From contig CAXKWD010000002.1 of NCBI GenBank assembly GCA_964059195.1, positions 163,500,559 to 163,564,558 on the forward strand: DNA of 64,000 nucleotides. Reading direction: 5' to 3'. Source of the stretch: Ectobius pallidus. Its lineage: Eukaryota > Arthropoda > Insecta > Blattodea > Ectobiidae. Below the pieces are notes generated by a model. That model did not search any database, had not been told where the DNA came from, and saw nothing but the letters and a program-made list of their open reading frames with translations. The position numbers and the translations under genes were made by a program. Below are positions 1 to 11,149 of this stretch, one piece after another (the stretch's first letter is position 1; the number at the start of each line of letters is the position of its first letter).

Positions 1-599
1 TGTTGTGTTTTTAATCGTGTTAGTTTAAATGCTTAAAAAATATTGTGCACGAGTAATTACACAATAAGGGGTGTTAAAAGTGACTACATAACATGTTTCA
101 GTTTTCCAAAGAACAGGAATTACACAAAGAGTGGTTAAAAAATATTCTTAGAAAGGACTGAATTCCCTCAGCTGGGAGTGTAAAAGGCAACCCTAAAATT
201 AAAATTATTCGGTCAGGGTAGTTTCTTTTCATTTCTTTTGTACAGTGAAAGAAGACACCATTTTGTTCTGTTATATTTATATTAGCCTGTAAATTCTGAG
301 ATGACTGGATGGTTGCTTATGTTGCAAAGAAACCTGTCCTTGAAAATCACCCCAAACTCAAGTGTACAAGGATCTTGTAAGATAAAGGATTTTAAAAAGG
401 TAGTGTACAGGCCTTTCAAGAGTTCAATGTTTCGAAATAATTCCAAAATTATACAATATATTCTTTAAGCTTAATTTATAAGTGTATTAACTGACGGAAT
501 TTTTATGATGATATAAGATGAAGTAGAACGATGAGTCACTGTAAGTAAATATCCAAACTGCCCTTTTGACAGAAGAAACCACAAATTAAAAAATTAAAA

Positions 600-640
600 A
601 ACCCGTGACGGGACTTAAACCCTGGACTTCCCGAATGCAA
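600..640 (-). repeat. tRNA-derived SINE remnant (B-box region)
   Basis: On the minus strand the stretch contains GGTTTAAGTCC, close to a tRNA B box, inside a short GC-rich hairpin-like segment (CGGGAAGTCCAGG ... GTCCCGTCACGGG) that ends in a T-rich tail. This is how the 3' half of a tRNA-derived SINE head looks. No A box was found next to it, so it is at best a fragment. Confidence 0.3.
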
Positions 641-1284
641 GCAAAAATGTTGTAAGAATAAATTAATTTAAAATCCAATAGACAACGTAATTTCAAATCA
701 AATTAACAACATAATTGCATGTGCTACTCTTCAATATGCAAATCAGTTTTCATTTTAGCCTCCTGGAACAAATAACAATAATACACTTCATTTTATAAAA
801 TGTTGCATTTTAACATTTAAAACAATGTTCTGTATACCTTTTAAAGCAGTACACGCAGAGATTTAAATATACCATAATTTAGAACATTTTACAGTACTGT
901 GGATTAATCTTGTTTATAAAACTTGGATGCCTATTCAAATCTTGTTTTAGGTTTTTTTTTTACAAAACGCCTCTGTCATGATACTTCACCTTTACCACAA
1001 TGTTATGGAATTTAGCAGACGATAATCTTTAGTCACTTCTGCTCTTAAATCTAGTGATTCTTTGTTACCACCTTGAATTTGTCACCCATACACAGGAGCA
1101 GGTCATTTTGTAATCATACTTTTGGGTCAATAATGCAGTCCATATTCATTATTATTGTTTAAGTTGGAAAAGTAGTTTTTACCTAACTTTTATGATTAAG
1201 GACCAAGATAAGCAATTGAGCTCTGTGCAAAGCGAAGCCCCCTGACGTCAGCAGAATTCTGAGGAGTGGGGGTAGTATTCCTGC
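641..1284. other. No recognisable feature
   Basis: AT-rich sequence with no coding similarity or repeat structure that I recognise on either strand. The first 600 bases of the window are the same. Confidence 0.5.
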
Positions 1285-1960
1285 CTGAGTAAAGTGCGCC
1301 ATGCCACAGAAGCGGGGAATACTCAGAACCCTCATCCTTAGAGCCAGAGGCAGAGTTTCTGAATCCGTCAGCTTGCCAACAGAAATCAGTCACCTGAAAA
1401 CTACTTTCCGCCAGAATTCTTACAGCCAGAGGGACTTCAAATGGGCTCTAAAATAGACCACTGGCACTCAAACTGCCAACCACTGAATCCACATCTCGCC
1501 AAGCCTTCATTCCTTTCTTTCCTCCCGTTTCAAACAAAATATCCAGGCTTCTAGTCAAGCACAATATTAAAACCATCTACCCCCTCCAAAAATATAGCAT
1601 ATGGTACGCCCCATGAAGGATTCATTGGGCCTTCACACTCCAGACATTTATTAAATTCTCTGCGAATGCAGATATGTCTACATTGGCCAGACCGGCTGTA
1701 CCGTAGAAGAAAGATGCAACGAAAATCGCAGATGCATCAGGCTATATTACCCTGACAAGTCCGCAGTAGCCCAGCACTGTGTCGACACTGCCCACAAAAT
1801 CCAATTCGACCAGACCATATTCCTAGGGAGGCAGAGAATCTACAGGGGCCGCATTGTTGCAGAGGCCTTGGAAATCCAAATCCAAAGCCGAAATTTAAAT
1901 AATGTTGGCGGTCAGGCCTGGAAGCCATTATTGGCAACTCTCACTAGCTCTAATAAATGA
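1285..1960 (+). pseudogene. Penelope-like element fragment: RT tail and GIY-YIG endonuclease
   Basis: Reading the plus strand with a few frame changes gives PLE protein in the right order: QKRGILRTLI, then TTFRQNSYSQRDFKWAL, then KDSLGLHTPDIY, a Cys pair (CEC), the endonuclease core RYVYIGQTGCTVEERC, DKSAVAQHC, and a C-terminus ending at the stop at 1958-1960. VYIGQT is the YIG half of the GIY-YIG nuclease. It is a relic: there are stops in the linker and before CEC. The 3' tail after the stop is cut by the foldback element at 1977 and resumes at 4333. A second copy of the same tail lies at 6573-6637. Confidence 0.85.
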
Positions 1961-1976
1961 TTGGCCCTGATAAGGA

Positions 1977-4332
1977 GGGTCATTCCATATGAAATCATCA
2001 AAATTTTTAAAAAATGGTTGCATGACCATTTTAGAAAAAAATAACTTTTTGTATATGAGTTCATACATGTTTCACGATATCAAAACAAGTTTTCAAAAAA
2101 AATATTGTGTTCTTGGTTTCCCAGGGGTGTCCATTTTTCAATCCTGGTCTAACACATTTTTTGCGAATATAGCTGATTACGAATATTTTCATAACTCAAC
2201 AACCATAAGAGTAGAAATTTGAATTATGAACCATTTTGTAACTATTGAAGCGTACTTTCAGAAATACTTTATTGTTTTCTTCAACACAAAATTTTTCCAA
2301 AAGAATCACTTTTTGGACCAAATTTTATATGAGAAGGAAGTGATTGTAAACGTTCAAATTTTTGTTATGTTCAAACCTACATGTGATTTGTCTGTGAGGA
2401 AAAAAATCATGGTCTAAAAATACATCCCTTATTTCTAAACTGGCCTCGAATATTAGCGTTTTTCAGATTTTGACTACTTTTGGGCTTAAATATCTCTGGT
2501 GGGTACCCTTCAAAAAATCTGAAAAATTGCATAAAAGAAGCCTTTCATGTCCCTAACTCAGTTAAAATTTCTATTTCTTGATTCAACTCCTATTAATTTT
2601 ATAGAACTGAAATATCACACTTTTTAGGGTAGCGTATTTGGGAGAAACTACATATAACTCAACAACCATAAGAGTTAGAAATTTGAATCATGAATAATTT
2701 TATAACTATTGAAGCTTGCTTTCAGAAATATTTTATTGTTTTCTTCAACACAACATTTTTCATATGAAAATATGAGTTTGAAATTCGGGCAAATTTTTCC
2801 AAAAAAATCACATTTTGGACAACATTTTATATGAGAAGGAAGTGATTGTAAACGTTCAATTTTTTTTTTATGTTCAAACCTGTATGTCATTTGTCTGTGA
2901 TAAAAAATCAGGGTCTATAAATAAATCCCTTATTTCTAAATTGGCCTCAAATATTAGCGTTTTTCTGATTTTGACTACTTTTTGGCTCAAATCTCTCTGA
3001 TGGGTACCCTTCAAGAAATCTAAAAAATTGCATAAAAGAAGCCTTATATGTGCCTAACACACAGTTAAAATTTCTATTTCTAGAGACAACTCCTTCTATT
3101 AATTTTATAGAACTGAAATATGACACTTTTTAGGGTAGCGTATTTGGGAGAAACTACATAATATGTGGTAGTGTGATATTTCAACTCTATAAAATCAATA
3201 GAAAGAGTTGTTTCTAGACATAGAAATTTTAACTATGAGTTAGGTACATGAAAGGCTTCTATTATGCAATTTTTCAGATCTTTTGAAGGGTATCCATCAG
3301 AGATATTTAAGCCCAAAAATAGTCAAAATCTGAAAAACGATAATATTTGAGGTCAGTTTAGAAATAAGGGATGTATTTTTAGACCCTGATTTTTTCCCCA
3401 CATACAAATCACATGCAGGTTTGCACATAAAATGTTTTTGAATGTTTACAATCACTTCCTTCTCACATAAAATTTCGCCCAAAAAGTGATTTTTTTGTTT
3501 AAATTTACCCGAATTTCAAACACATATTTTAATATGAAAATTTTTGTGTTGATGAAAACAAACTTTCTGAAAGCAAGCTTTAATAGTGATAAAATGATTC
3601 ATAATTCATATTTGTAACTCTTATGGTTGTTGAGTTGTATGTAGTTTTTCCCAAATTCGCTACCCTAAAAAGAGTGATATTTCAGTTTTATAAAACTAAT
3701 AGAAGGAGTTGAATCAAGAAATAGAAATTTTAACTGTGAGTTAGGGACATGAAAAGCCTCCTTTAAGCAATTTTTCAGATTTTTTGAAGGGTACCCACCA
3801 GAGATATTTAAGCCCAAAAGTAATCAAAATCTGAAAAACGCTAATATTCGAGGCCAGTTTAGAAATAAGGGATGTATTTTTAGACCATGATTTTTTCCTC
3901 ACAGACAAATCTCATGTAGGTTTGAACATAACAAAAATTTGAACGTTTACAATCACTTCCTTCTCATATAAAATTTGGTTCAAAAAGTGATTCTTTTGGG
4001 AAAATTTACCCGAATTTCAAACTCATATTTTCATATGAAAAATTTTGTTTTGAAGAAAACAATAAAGTATTTCTGAAAGTACGCTTCAATAGTTACAAAA
4101 TGGTTCATAATTCAAATTTCTAACTCTTATGGTTGTTGAGTTATGAAAATATTCGTAATCAGCTATATCCGCAAAAAATGTGTTACACCAGGATTGAAAA
4201 ATGGACACCCCTGGAAAACCAAGAACACAAGATTTTTTTGAAAACTTGTTTTAATACCATGAAACACGTATGAACTCATATACAAAAAATGGTCATGCAA
4301 CCACTGTTGGATGATTTGGCATGGAATAACCC
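1977..4332. mobile_element. Foldback DNA element with GGGTCATTCCA ends
   Basis: The whole element is a giant inverted repeat. It begins GGGTCATTCCATATGAAATC and ends with the complement (GATTTGGCATGGAATAACCC). The 4-bp AGGA occurs immediately outside both ends (1973-1976 and 4333-4336) as a target duplication. Each arm contains two direct repeats of about 480 bp that start near AACTCAACAACCATAAGAG, at about 2190 and 2655 in the left arm and mirrored in the right arm. The centre is near 3160. No transposase was found, so it looks non-autonomous. It lies in a PLE 3' tail, and removing it with one AGGA restores CTGATAAGGAC as in the other PLE tail copy. The element at 33055 shares the termini and carries a transposase-like gene. 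Confidence 0.85.
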
Positions 4333-4562
4333 AGGACCGATTTCACATCCAACAACATTATTAAATAGCTAAGGATTAGTGGGGAATTGTATAAATGGAG
4401 CAGACAAGTGCTGTAAGTAACCAACATTCATTCCAGTTTGGTTTCAGGCATTTTTATCAAGCTTAGGCTCTATGTATGTCACTATTTAACTTCTTTGTGT
4501 AACAATAAATGTACGTTTTTTCACAAACGTCTTTTTAAGTTAAAACAATCTGTATTTTTTCT

Positions 4563-4627
4563 GAACTCTGTTCGGAATAGGCGGATTTTCGGAATAGTGG
4601 GGTTTGGAGTAGCAGGACTCTACTGTA
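4563..4627. mobile_element. Pogo/Tigger-like terminal fragment
   Basis: The sequence GTTCGGAATAGGCGG ... TTTTCGGAATAGTGG ... GCAGGACTCTACTGTA resembles the right end of Tigger-type elements, which insert at TA. The opposite end was not located, so this is a solo end. The flanking bases 4333-4560 and 4640-4740 show nothing else recognisable. Confidence 0.35.
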
Positions 4628-4739
4628 TATCTAAAAGTGGAAGAGTGCCGTTGTTATCACCAGGTGACCCAGCCTCTGGAGTGGACCGTAGAATTCAAGG
4701 TACATTCCCAGCGATAACAACATATAAATGAACGATGGG

Positions 4740-5529
4740 TGGTTCAAAACACAACTTTATTGTATTTCCAACCAGAAAAAGAATAAACAGTTTATAAACA
4801 CACAGAAATCACAGTGTGAATGACGTCACTTGATTAACATAAACATGCGCTTGAAGAGATGTTCGTGGTAGATCTAGATGTTTATGAAACTAATTTAATA
4901 CACATGTAAATGTATTGGAACTGTATACAATCGGAGGACCAGCTATAATTGTTATAGCAAAGATATAGCTTATTGAAGTTGTCACTTCTCACTAGCTAGA
5001 ATATTTGTATATTAATGTTTCATACAAATTATAAAATTTGAATGTTCACAGTACATGAAGCTCAGAACGAGGTTTTGCAATGAATTGAGTGATTTACACA
5101 CTTTACTTGCTAATTGATAAATGTCTACATTTATTAGGAATCACAATTACATAAAATTCTCTTTGAGACTGTGAATCTCACGAAGCCGTACTAATCCTTG
5201 GTCCAAATATGCTGTGAAACGTACCTTTGGTATGTAGTTCACGAAATTACTCACAAAATGAAGTATTTTCCCCTTGATAAGTATGAATGCCCTGAGAATT
5301 GATGAAGATTTATTATCTTCGTAAAGAAGTCCTTGAGGTCCTTAATATGAGTTCCATGCAATCTTCATGGTCGTTGGATTACTGAATCCATGATAAGAAT
5401 GAAGAAAAAGGCCTTTCGCCTGTAACTATTCCAGCCATCGCAATTATCATAAAAGAATGAGTGATTAATATTTATACAAAAGTACTTAAATTATTATTAT
5501 TGTCTTTCGATATTTAAATTCCATTAGAA

Positions 5530-5530
<1 letters not shown>
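4740..5530. other. No recognisable feature
   Basis: No convincing coding segment, inverted repeat or tRNA-like sequence was seen here. Confidence 0.5.

Positions 5531-5582
<52 letters not shown>
5531..5582. repeat. (ATT)n microsatellite
   Basis: Uninterrupted run of about 17 ATT units. Confidence 0.97.
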
Positions 5583-6083
5583 GTCACCATAAATTCAAAG
5601 GGTAACGGTAAAACTAACCGATATATTCAAAACATAACGTAATTATTTCATATAGCGAGGCGCGAATTAAGCTGAACCAATAAGAAGGTAATATGTAACA
5701 AGACTACAGTCCCGCGAAGAAAGTCAGTTACTAAAATTCATTCCAACCTTATGTCGCTCCCGGCATAGACGTGTCGAGGGAGATTGAAGTAATATTTGCG
5801 ACTGATGCCTCAGCTATCGCGATTTCCATATTTAACCACACACATGCATCGAAACATACACAACAAGCTACGCCGTGTGAGTACTCTTTAAATTGTGATC
5901 ATAAATAATATACTGCTACGTAAGTACTGAAAGTGAATATAATAAAAGTGGTAAATGATATTCGCCAGTTCCAGTGACACAAACTCACACAAAAGCCACA
6001 AGTTTATAATAAATTCCGATATCAAAGTGATTATAGTGTTGTTATTCATATATTGTTAGCATCTATAATCATTATACCCTGAG

Positions 6084-6166
6084 ATGATTCATGTATCTAC
6101 CCTGAGCAAAATGGCCAACGGGAAAAGCGGTTCGTTGTTCAACATGGACAGCTACTGGGATACAAA
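6084..6166 (+). CDS. Candidate first coding exon of an unknown gene
   Basis: An open frame from the ATG at 6084 (or the in-frame ATG at 6111) reads MANGKSGSLFNMDSYWDT and runs directly into a strong donor, ACAAA|GTAAGTATT, at 6167. The 400 bases upstream are less AT-rich than the surroundings and could be a 5' UTR and promoter. The protein start is not one I recognise, and no second exon was identified downstream before the transposon cluster begins at 6.4 kb. It could be chance. The in-frame pair of ATGs leaves the start undecided. Confidence 0.35.
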
Positions 6167-6386
6167 GTAAGTATTCTCACCGAACAAATCCCTCACACCA
6201 ACCATCACAGTTTAAAATAGGAAAGTATTTAGAAATAAAATGAAGACATTTGATTTCGAGATTAATGACAATAATTGCCAAGACATACATTAATAAGTAA
6301 AACTAAGAGGCTTTTAAGAGAACAAATGAAAATTAAATCAAAGCCATCTATGAGATAAATTTATGACATAGCGCAGCAAGCAGGTA

Positions 6387-6539
6387 TCACAAGACGTAAC
6401 AGCCGTCTTTTTCCGTTTCCACGGTAAAGTGGATGTTGTCGTGTAGAGTGTTAAGGGAATGAAGAAATGCATCCAGTTTTTTGGAGCCACGAATGTGTCT
6501 TCTATGTACCGGAAAAAATGCTTCGGCTTGCAGACAGTC
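6387..6539 (-). pseudogene. Penelope-like RT fragment
   Basis: The minus-strand frame reads FPVHRRHIRGSKKLDAFLHS followed by LNTLHDNIHFTVETEKDGC and a stop. This matches the PLE reverse transcriptase segment just after the YVDD motif, where the element reads HGSKKL...FL..LN..H.NI.FT.E.E. Both ends are truncated. It faces the PLE 3' tail at 6573-6637, which is on the plus strand, so two PLE pieces meet in opposite orientation. Confidence 0.75.
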
Positions 6540-6572
6540 TTTTCAAGGGCCTATAGGGATGGTGGTCTACAA

Positions 6573-6637
6573 CTTAGCAAGGCCTGGAAGCCAATATTGG
6601 CAACTCTCACTCCCTAATAAATTACTGGTCCTGATAA
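6573..6637 (+). mobile_element. Penelope-like element 3' tail, second copy
   Basis: AGGCCTGGAAGCC, TTGGCAACTCTCACT, CTAATAAAT and CCTGATAAGGAC occur in the same order and spacing as at 1915-1975 plus 4333. The similarity stops at GGAC (6637), where the R2-like LINE 3' end begins on the other strand, so the LINE seems to have landed in this tail. Confidence 0.7.
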
Positions 6638-7097
6638 GGACAAATTTTATAGAAATTTTATTACTGAATACAGATGGTTGTGGTCTATTGTTAAAGAATC
6701 ATGCAAGATTTGTAAAGAAATGTCCACTAGAATATCTGTGTGGAACCCAAAGTACCTGAAGATACCCACTGAAAATTGCGTAGCAGTACCTAGAGCAATA
6801 AAGAGTAGTCCAATGACTTATCATTGAGGGATGTTATATTTGTCGGCAAAATAACCACAACAAGGTTCATAGTGGTAGTGTTTTTCTCTATTCACCTCTG
6901 CAGCTTGCTTATCTCCTTTCTCAAATCTTATTGTTGGACTAATGACATATCCTTTGTAGACCCAGTGCTAGAGATACAGTGTACCTCTTCAAAGACTTCA
7001 TACTTGTGGGTTTCTTGAAAACAGTTAGCAATTGTATTTCTAACTTTATTGTGATGATTGATTCTAAGAAAATCCTCTTGACGACAGTAGCCAAGTA
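6638..7097 (-). pseudogene. R2-like LINE segment 4: endonuclease region and 3' end
   Basis: Starting at 7097 the frame reads LGYCRQEDFLRINHHNKVRN, continuing to FQETHKYEVFEEVHCISSTG, then after a frame change VISPTIRFEKGDKQAAEVNR and EVIGLL-like, HILYD/ILHDSL, ending HNHLYSVIKFL stop. The part before the break is at the end of segment 3 (HCRHCNEVDV). When the Tc1-like element is removed at its TA the frame is continuous, CRHCNEVDVLGYC, which is a Cys knuckle lacking the usual His (Asp in its place). The 3' UTR is only about 15 bp. Confidence 0.75.
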
Positions 7098-7852
7098 CAG
7101 TCGGTCAAATAAAAAACGCTGGGACTCGTATGCAGTTAAAATTAAAGTTTTAACGCATTAGTTCACAAGTTTCCTATAAAAAACATAAAATACAGGTCAT
7201 TCTCGGAACATATGAGGCCATGCGACAGGAGGGAAAAAATGAACAACGCAGAAAGCGCAACACACGATATTCAACTTAATGTATGTCATAATTCATTTTG
7301 CTTTGTGTCATCGTGCCACATAAGCCTACAAATGCTAGCTTGAAAGAAAGTATAGTTAGGGCTGTAATTGACCTGCACTTTTCGGCCTCTGAACCAGCGA
7401 GAAGGTTCCATATTTCTTAAACAGCAGCTCAGAAGTGGGTACTTCACTATAATGCGAACGGAAGTTTTCACAGGAAACATGGATCTGGCCAGCCGTGTAT
7501 TTCGATGCTAGATTGGTTGCAGAAGTTGAACATAAGTTATTGATTTTGCACTACAAGTACTGGTATTATAAAATAAAATCTTTAAAAAATGCTCCTTGAA
7601 TAAACATATTCCTCATAATTTATTCATTATTATTATAAGAACTTCCATGCAAGAATAAGGCGGCTGTGAAGCATATAGCCACAGCCTTCTATATATGTTT
7701 GTTTTGGAACAAAACTGATTAAATAATCAAGAAAATACATGGACAGACAATAGGCAGGTGTGAACCTAACCTTAAGTCTTCCTGTACATGCGCATATGCT
7801 CGTCCGTGATACTTGATCAAATACCGCCCGACGTTTTTTATTTGACCGACTG
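7098..7852 (+). mobile_element. Tc1-like element, internally deleted
   Basis: The ends CAGTCGGTCAAATAAAAAAC and its complement GTTTTTTATTTGACCGACTG are perfect inverted repeats of at least 20 bp, flanked by TA on both sides (7096-7097 and 7853-7854). Inside, at 7340-7545, the plus strand reads SLKESIVRAVIDLHFSASEP, ARRFHIS, stop, KWVLHYNANGSF, RKHGSGQP: the N-terminal helix-turn-helix of a Tc1-type transposase. The catalytic domain is missing. Precise removal rejoins the LINE reading frame across the site. Confidence 0.9.
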
Positions 7853-8191
7853 TACATCTACCTCATTGCAATGTCTGCAATGGACTGACTGACTTCTGCC
7901 CGAGACGCTTCAAACAGCCACCAAGTTGGAATTCTTTTTAATGGCATTTGTCCATTGTGATGAAAAAAGTCCTTTTTTGGTTGAGAACTACAAATTGCAT
8001 TTATTCCAATCAGAGGAAATAGAGACACCTTGTCCCTTGTGTGGAAGGTTCTTCCATTTTTCATACTGTTGTTCTCGCAGTGTTTTCCTTAATTTTCTTA
8101 CATTTGTGGGATTTTGAGTGTCAAGTCCCAGACTTTGCAAGCTTTCATTGATTTCATAAGACAAATTTCTGGCTAATTCAGATGACCATTA
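7853..8191 (-). pseudogene. R2-like LINE segment 3: linker between RT and endonuclease
   Basis: The frame reads SELARNLSYEINESLQSLGL, NPTNVRKLRKTLREQQYEKW and KNLPHKGQGVSISSDWNKCN, then a stop, WTNAIKKNSNLVAV and HCRHCNEVDV. The KW..LP.KG.GV pattern is a hallmark of the post-thumb region of R2-like elements. A one-base frameshift lies near the junction with the insertion at 8192. Confidence 0.75.
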
Positions 8192-9721
8192 CACAAGTCA
8201 ACAAAATTTAAAAAGTTTTTTGTATCCGAAATAAAATGTATCAAATCTTATGTAATTTTGCCTCCTAAATTCGAAAATGGCAGTAAATTTTTTTTATTAG
8301 TTCTCGTTTAGAAGATATCGGCTATATAGCCTTCATTGTTGTTCGTGCAAGAAAATATACGTAGTCTTTAATCACATACCTCATAAACGTGGTATTTTGC
8401 CTTCTCTAGTGTACTTTATCTTAGGAGCATCTCTTACTACAGACCAGCAGTAGTCAGCAATCATAGACGTGTTCCATTTCCCCTGATAACGTCGTTCTAG
8501 AGTAGTGATGTCTTGGTGGAAACGTTCACCATGCTTGTCGCTTACTGCTCCAAGATTGTCAGAGAAGAAGACCAGGTGAGAGTGAAGGAAATGCATCTTG
8601 AGGGACATGTTGCACCCCATTCTATTATAAGCCATCACTAATGTTCTGTAATTAGACGCCCTTTTGTTGCCAAGGAAATTAAGTACAACTCTAGTGAACG
8701 CTACCCATTCAGTTTTCTCCTTGCCTATTAGAAGTCCATGAAAATGTTCATTAGCCATTAGTTTTCTTATTTGGGGACCTATGGATATTCCCTCTCCGAT
8801 TTTAGATTCACTTAATCGTGGAAATTTATGAAAGAGATACTAAAATGCTTCTCCGTTTTGATTCATACCATTTACAAAGATTTTCATTAGTCCCAACTTA
8901 ATGTGCAACGCAGGTAATATTATTTCAGTCTTGTCAACCAGTGGTCTGAAAACAATGTTTTTAATACCTGGTTCTTGCTTTGTTGCATAGTTTTTGTCCT
9001 TCGCACGACTATCCCATTCACATAAAAAGCAACAATATTTCGTATAACCCTGTTTTCATTGGTATAGCAAAATTCATATCGCCTGTTTCCATTTAGCCAC
9101 TCGCATAGGTTTGTGGAACAATTACGACAACAAATATGGGGTGCAAATGGTTTGTCCTGATCACCAACCTTGCAACCAAAATAGAGATGATAGGCCTTTT
9201 TAACAATAGGAGTTAACCGTACCTTTTGCGATTTAAAAGTAACTTCTCCACAGATAAAACAAAAGTTATTTGGATTGTTAACACACTTACGCGGCATTCT
9301 GTGCCTTTCATGCCAATTCTATTACAGAAAGGATAATATATACGCATATATGTTACTTTATAATTATAATTATCATTCACAATAACGATTAAATCACTCC
9401 CTATTTTAACTATTTCAAAGCACACTGTTAGACAGTTTTCTCACTCACAAAGCAAGAACTGAACTGAATTTATAAAGGAATATCAGGTTGAGGGTTTGAC
9501 TTATATGCTAGAGCCATAAATTCACCCTTAAATTTCCAGTACAGTCTGTTTCAAACAAAGTTACTTGGCTAAAATTCTGTTTTTAGTAAAACAACCTGAC
9601 CTGTGCATTGTAGAAATGAGAACTAACAGACAAAAATGGATGTCATTTTCGTGTTTAGCTACCCCAAATTAGTAATGTATGGTTAATTTTATCTCAAATA
9701 CATTTTGGCTGTTGACTTGTG
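8192..9721 (-). mobile_element. TIR element carrying an uncharacterised dispersed gene
   Basis: The ends are CACAAGTCAACA and TGTTGACTTGTG, perfect 12-bp inverted repeats with looser similarity inward (AAAAT.TA). TTA flanks both ends (8189-8191 and 9722-9724), a 3-bp target duplication. The element sits inside the R2-like LINE between its thumb and linker segments, so its borders are confirmed by the host frame on each side. The only gene inside is the broken one at 8381-9297. The 3-bp TTA duplication would suit PIF/Harbinger-type or related transposases, but the encoded protein is not a recognised transposase. Confidence 0.8.
8381..9297 (-). pseudogene. Uncharacterised insect family with Cys-rich N-terminus, internally deleted
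   Basis: The N-terminal piece starts MPRKCVNNPNNFCFICGE and continues with YFGCKVGDQDKPFAPHICC, RNCSTNLCEWLNGNRR, a likely zinc-binding cluster. After a +1 frameshift near 8930 the C-terminal piece reads LPALHIKLGLMKIFVNGM, one stop, then IGPQIRKLM, MGCNMSLKMHFLHSH, HGERFHQDI, YQGKWNTSMIADYCW. I recognise this as a protein family found in many copies in arthropod genomes, usually roughly 500 residues or more with no assigned function. About 300 residues between the two pieces are missing here. It lies wholly inside the TIR element at 8192-9721, which suggests the family travels with DNA transposons. Confidence 0.8.
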
Positions 9722-11112
9722 TTATTTATGGCTTTTAGGCTGTTACATATGTTTACGTTTTGCAAATAAGCCTCCCATGAAGCTTTCATCACACCAAGTA
9801 CTCTAACCTTCCTTGACGAGTATAACATTACATCTGGGGTATCCATTGGCAATCCAATTATTTCTTTGACTGGACTTTTTATGATTATGTAAAAAATCTT
9901 TCTTCAATTTCCTTAAAGGGGCACACTGCAACGGATATACTAATGTTGGCCAGATATATTGATTCAATATATTTAGTTTCTCCTCTGGTTTTAGAAGAGG
10001 AGAATGAACGAACTTATTGATATTTGTGTTCAGATCAGACATCAGTTTATGTATGTCTAGTACGATTTCATCAGTGAACGAAATCCTGAGATATCAATTT
10101 TTTTCATTTGGGCCTATAGAAGCAATAATAAGTCTTTTACTGGTGCAAATACTTGTATCTTCTAGTTTTCCATGATTAATAATGATTGCCTTGGACATTT
10201 CAGCATTCAGCTGAAGGCCAATACTGATAGCTAATTTCAATTATAACTGCAGTAGATTTCTTATTTTGTAACAACAAAGCAATATCATCTGCAAAGCCTA
10301 GAACAGACAAATTAGCTAAATTCTCATGTAAATTGTAACCAAACGAGGAAGCTAGTTCATTATCACTAAGTTCCATGAAAAGAAAGTCAATTGCCAAATT
10401 AAAAAGAAGAGGAGATAAAGGGGATCCTTGAGGCACTCCCTTGGATATCTTAATTTCCTTCGTGCAGGTCACAGAATTTAATTCAATCTGTACAGAATTA
10501 TCTTTAATTAAGTTCAATATTAAACGTGTTAGATTCTGAGGTATGGCCATTGATTTCAAAGTATTTTCAATGTGAATGCCTTGGAAGCATCCAGAAAAGT
10601 TAAAGAGCTGTCTTTCTTCTTTGATTTGGCAACTTGCAAACATGCTTCAATACATTAAGAATTAAGAAATGTTCAGTAGTGTTGTCAAAACCTTTATGAT
10701 GTTCCGATACCTCAACAAAAGATCGTAACTTCCTTTCAAGTGCTCTCTCAGTGTTCTCCAGTTCTTTAACTGATTTGTGTCACCAGATTTATAAATTAGT
10801 ATGGTTCTACCTTTTTTAAAAGCTCTCAGCACATAACCCCAAAGAAGCAAATTTGCTATTTTACTTATGATATTTGCACATTTCAATTCTTTAACAGCGT
10901 TTAGAAGAACTCTATCAACACCAGATGTGGTATCATTTCTCATGAGTTTCATAGCATTTTCAATATCCTCTTTAGTAATAATGTAATTTAAATCTACATC
11001 AGGACTTAGCACTATTTAGATTTTCCGGTTCAGTATATTTATCGAAAATACAAGAATTTTCTTCTCCAAACCAGGTAGAAAAATATTGATACACATCCTG
11101 GACTGGTACTGC
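9722..11112 (-). pseudogene. R2-like LINE segment 2: reverse transcriptase
   Basis: From the 5' side the frame gives VPVQDVYQYFSTWFGEENSC, then DIENAMKLMRNDTTSGVDRV, FKKGRTILIYKSGDTNQLKN, a frameshift, GFDNTTEHFLILNVLKHVCK, FLDASKAF (motif A), GVPQGSPLSPLLFNLAIDFL, LGFADDIALLLQNK (motif C, FADD), FTDEIVLDIHKLMSDLNTNI, SPLLKPEEKLNILNQYIWPT, KEIIGLPMDTPDVMLYSS and MKASWEAYLQNVNICNSLKA. This covers fingers, palm and thumb. At least three frameshifts and two stops are present. Confidence 0.88.
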
Positions 11113-11149
11113 CACTGCCTTCTTTATTTCTTACAAGCCATGCTGTTAA

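Noticed and set aside
1196..1393. 65-residue minus-strand frame
   Set aside because: It is antisense to the PLE relic that starts at 1285.
4438..4731. 97-residue frame on the plus strand
   Set aside because: It runs through a Tigger-like end and has no protein similarity.
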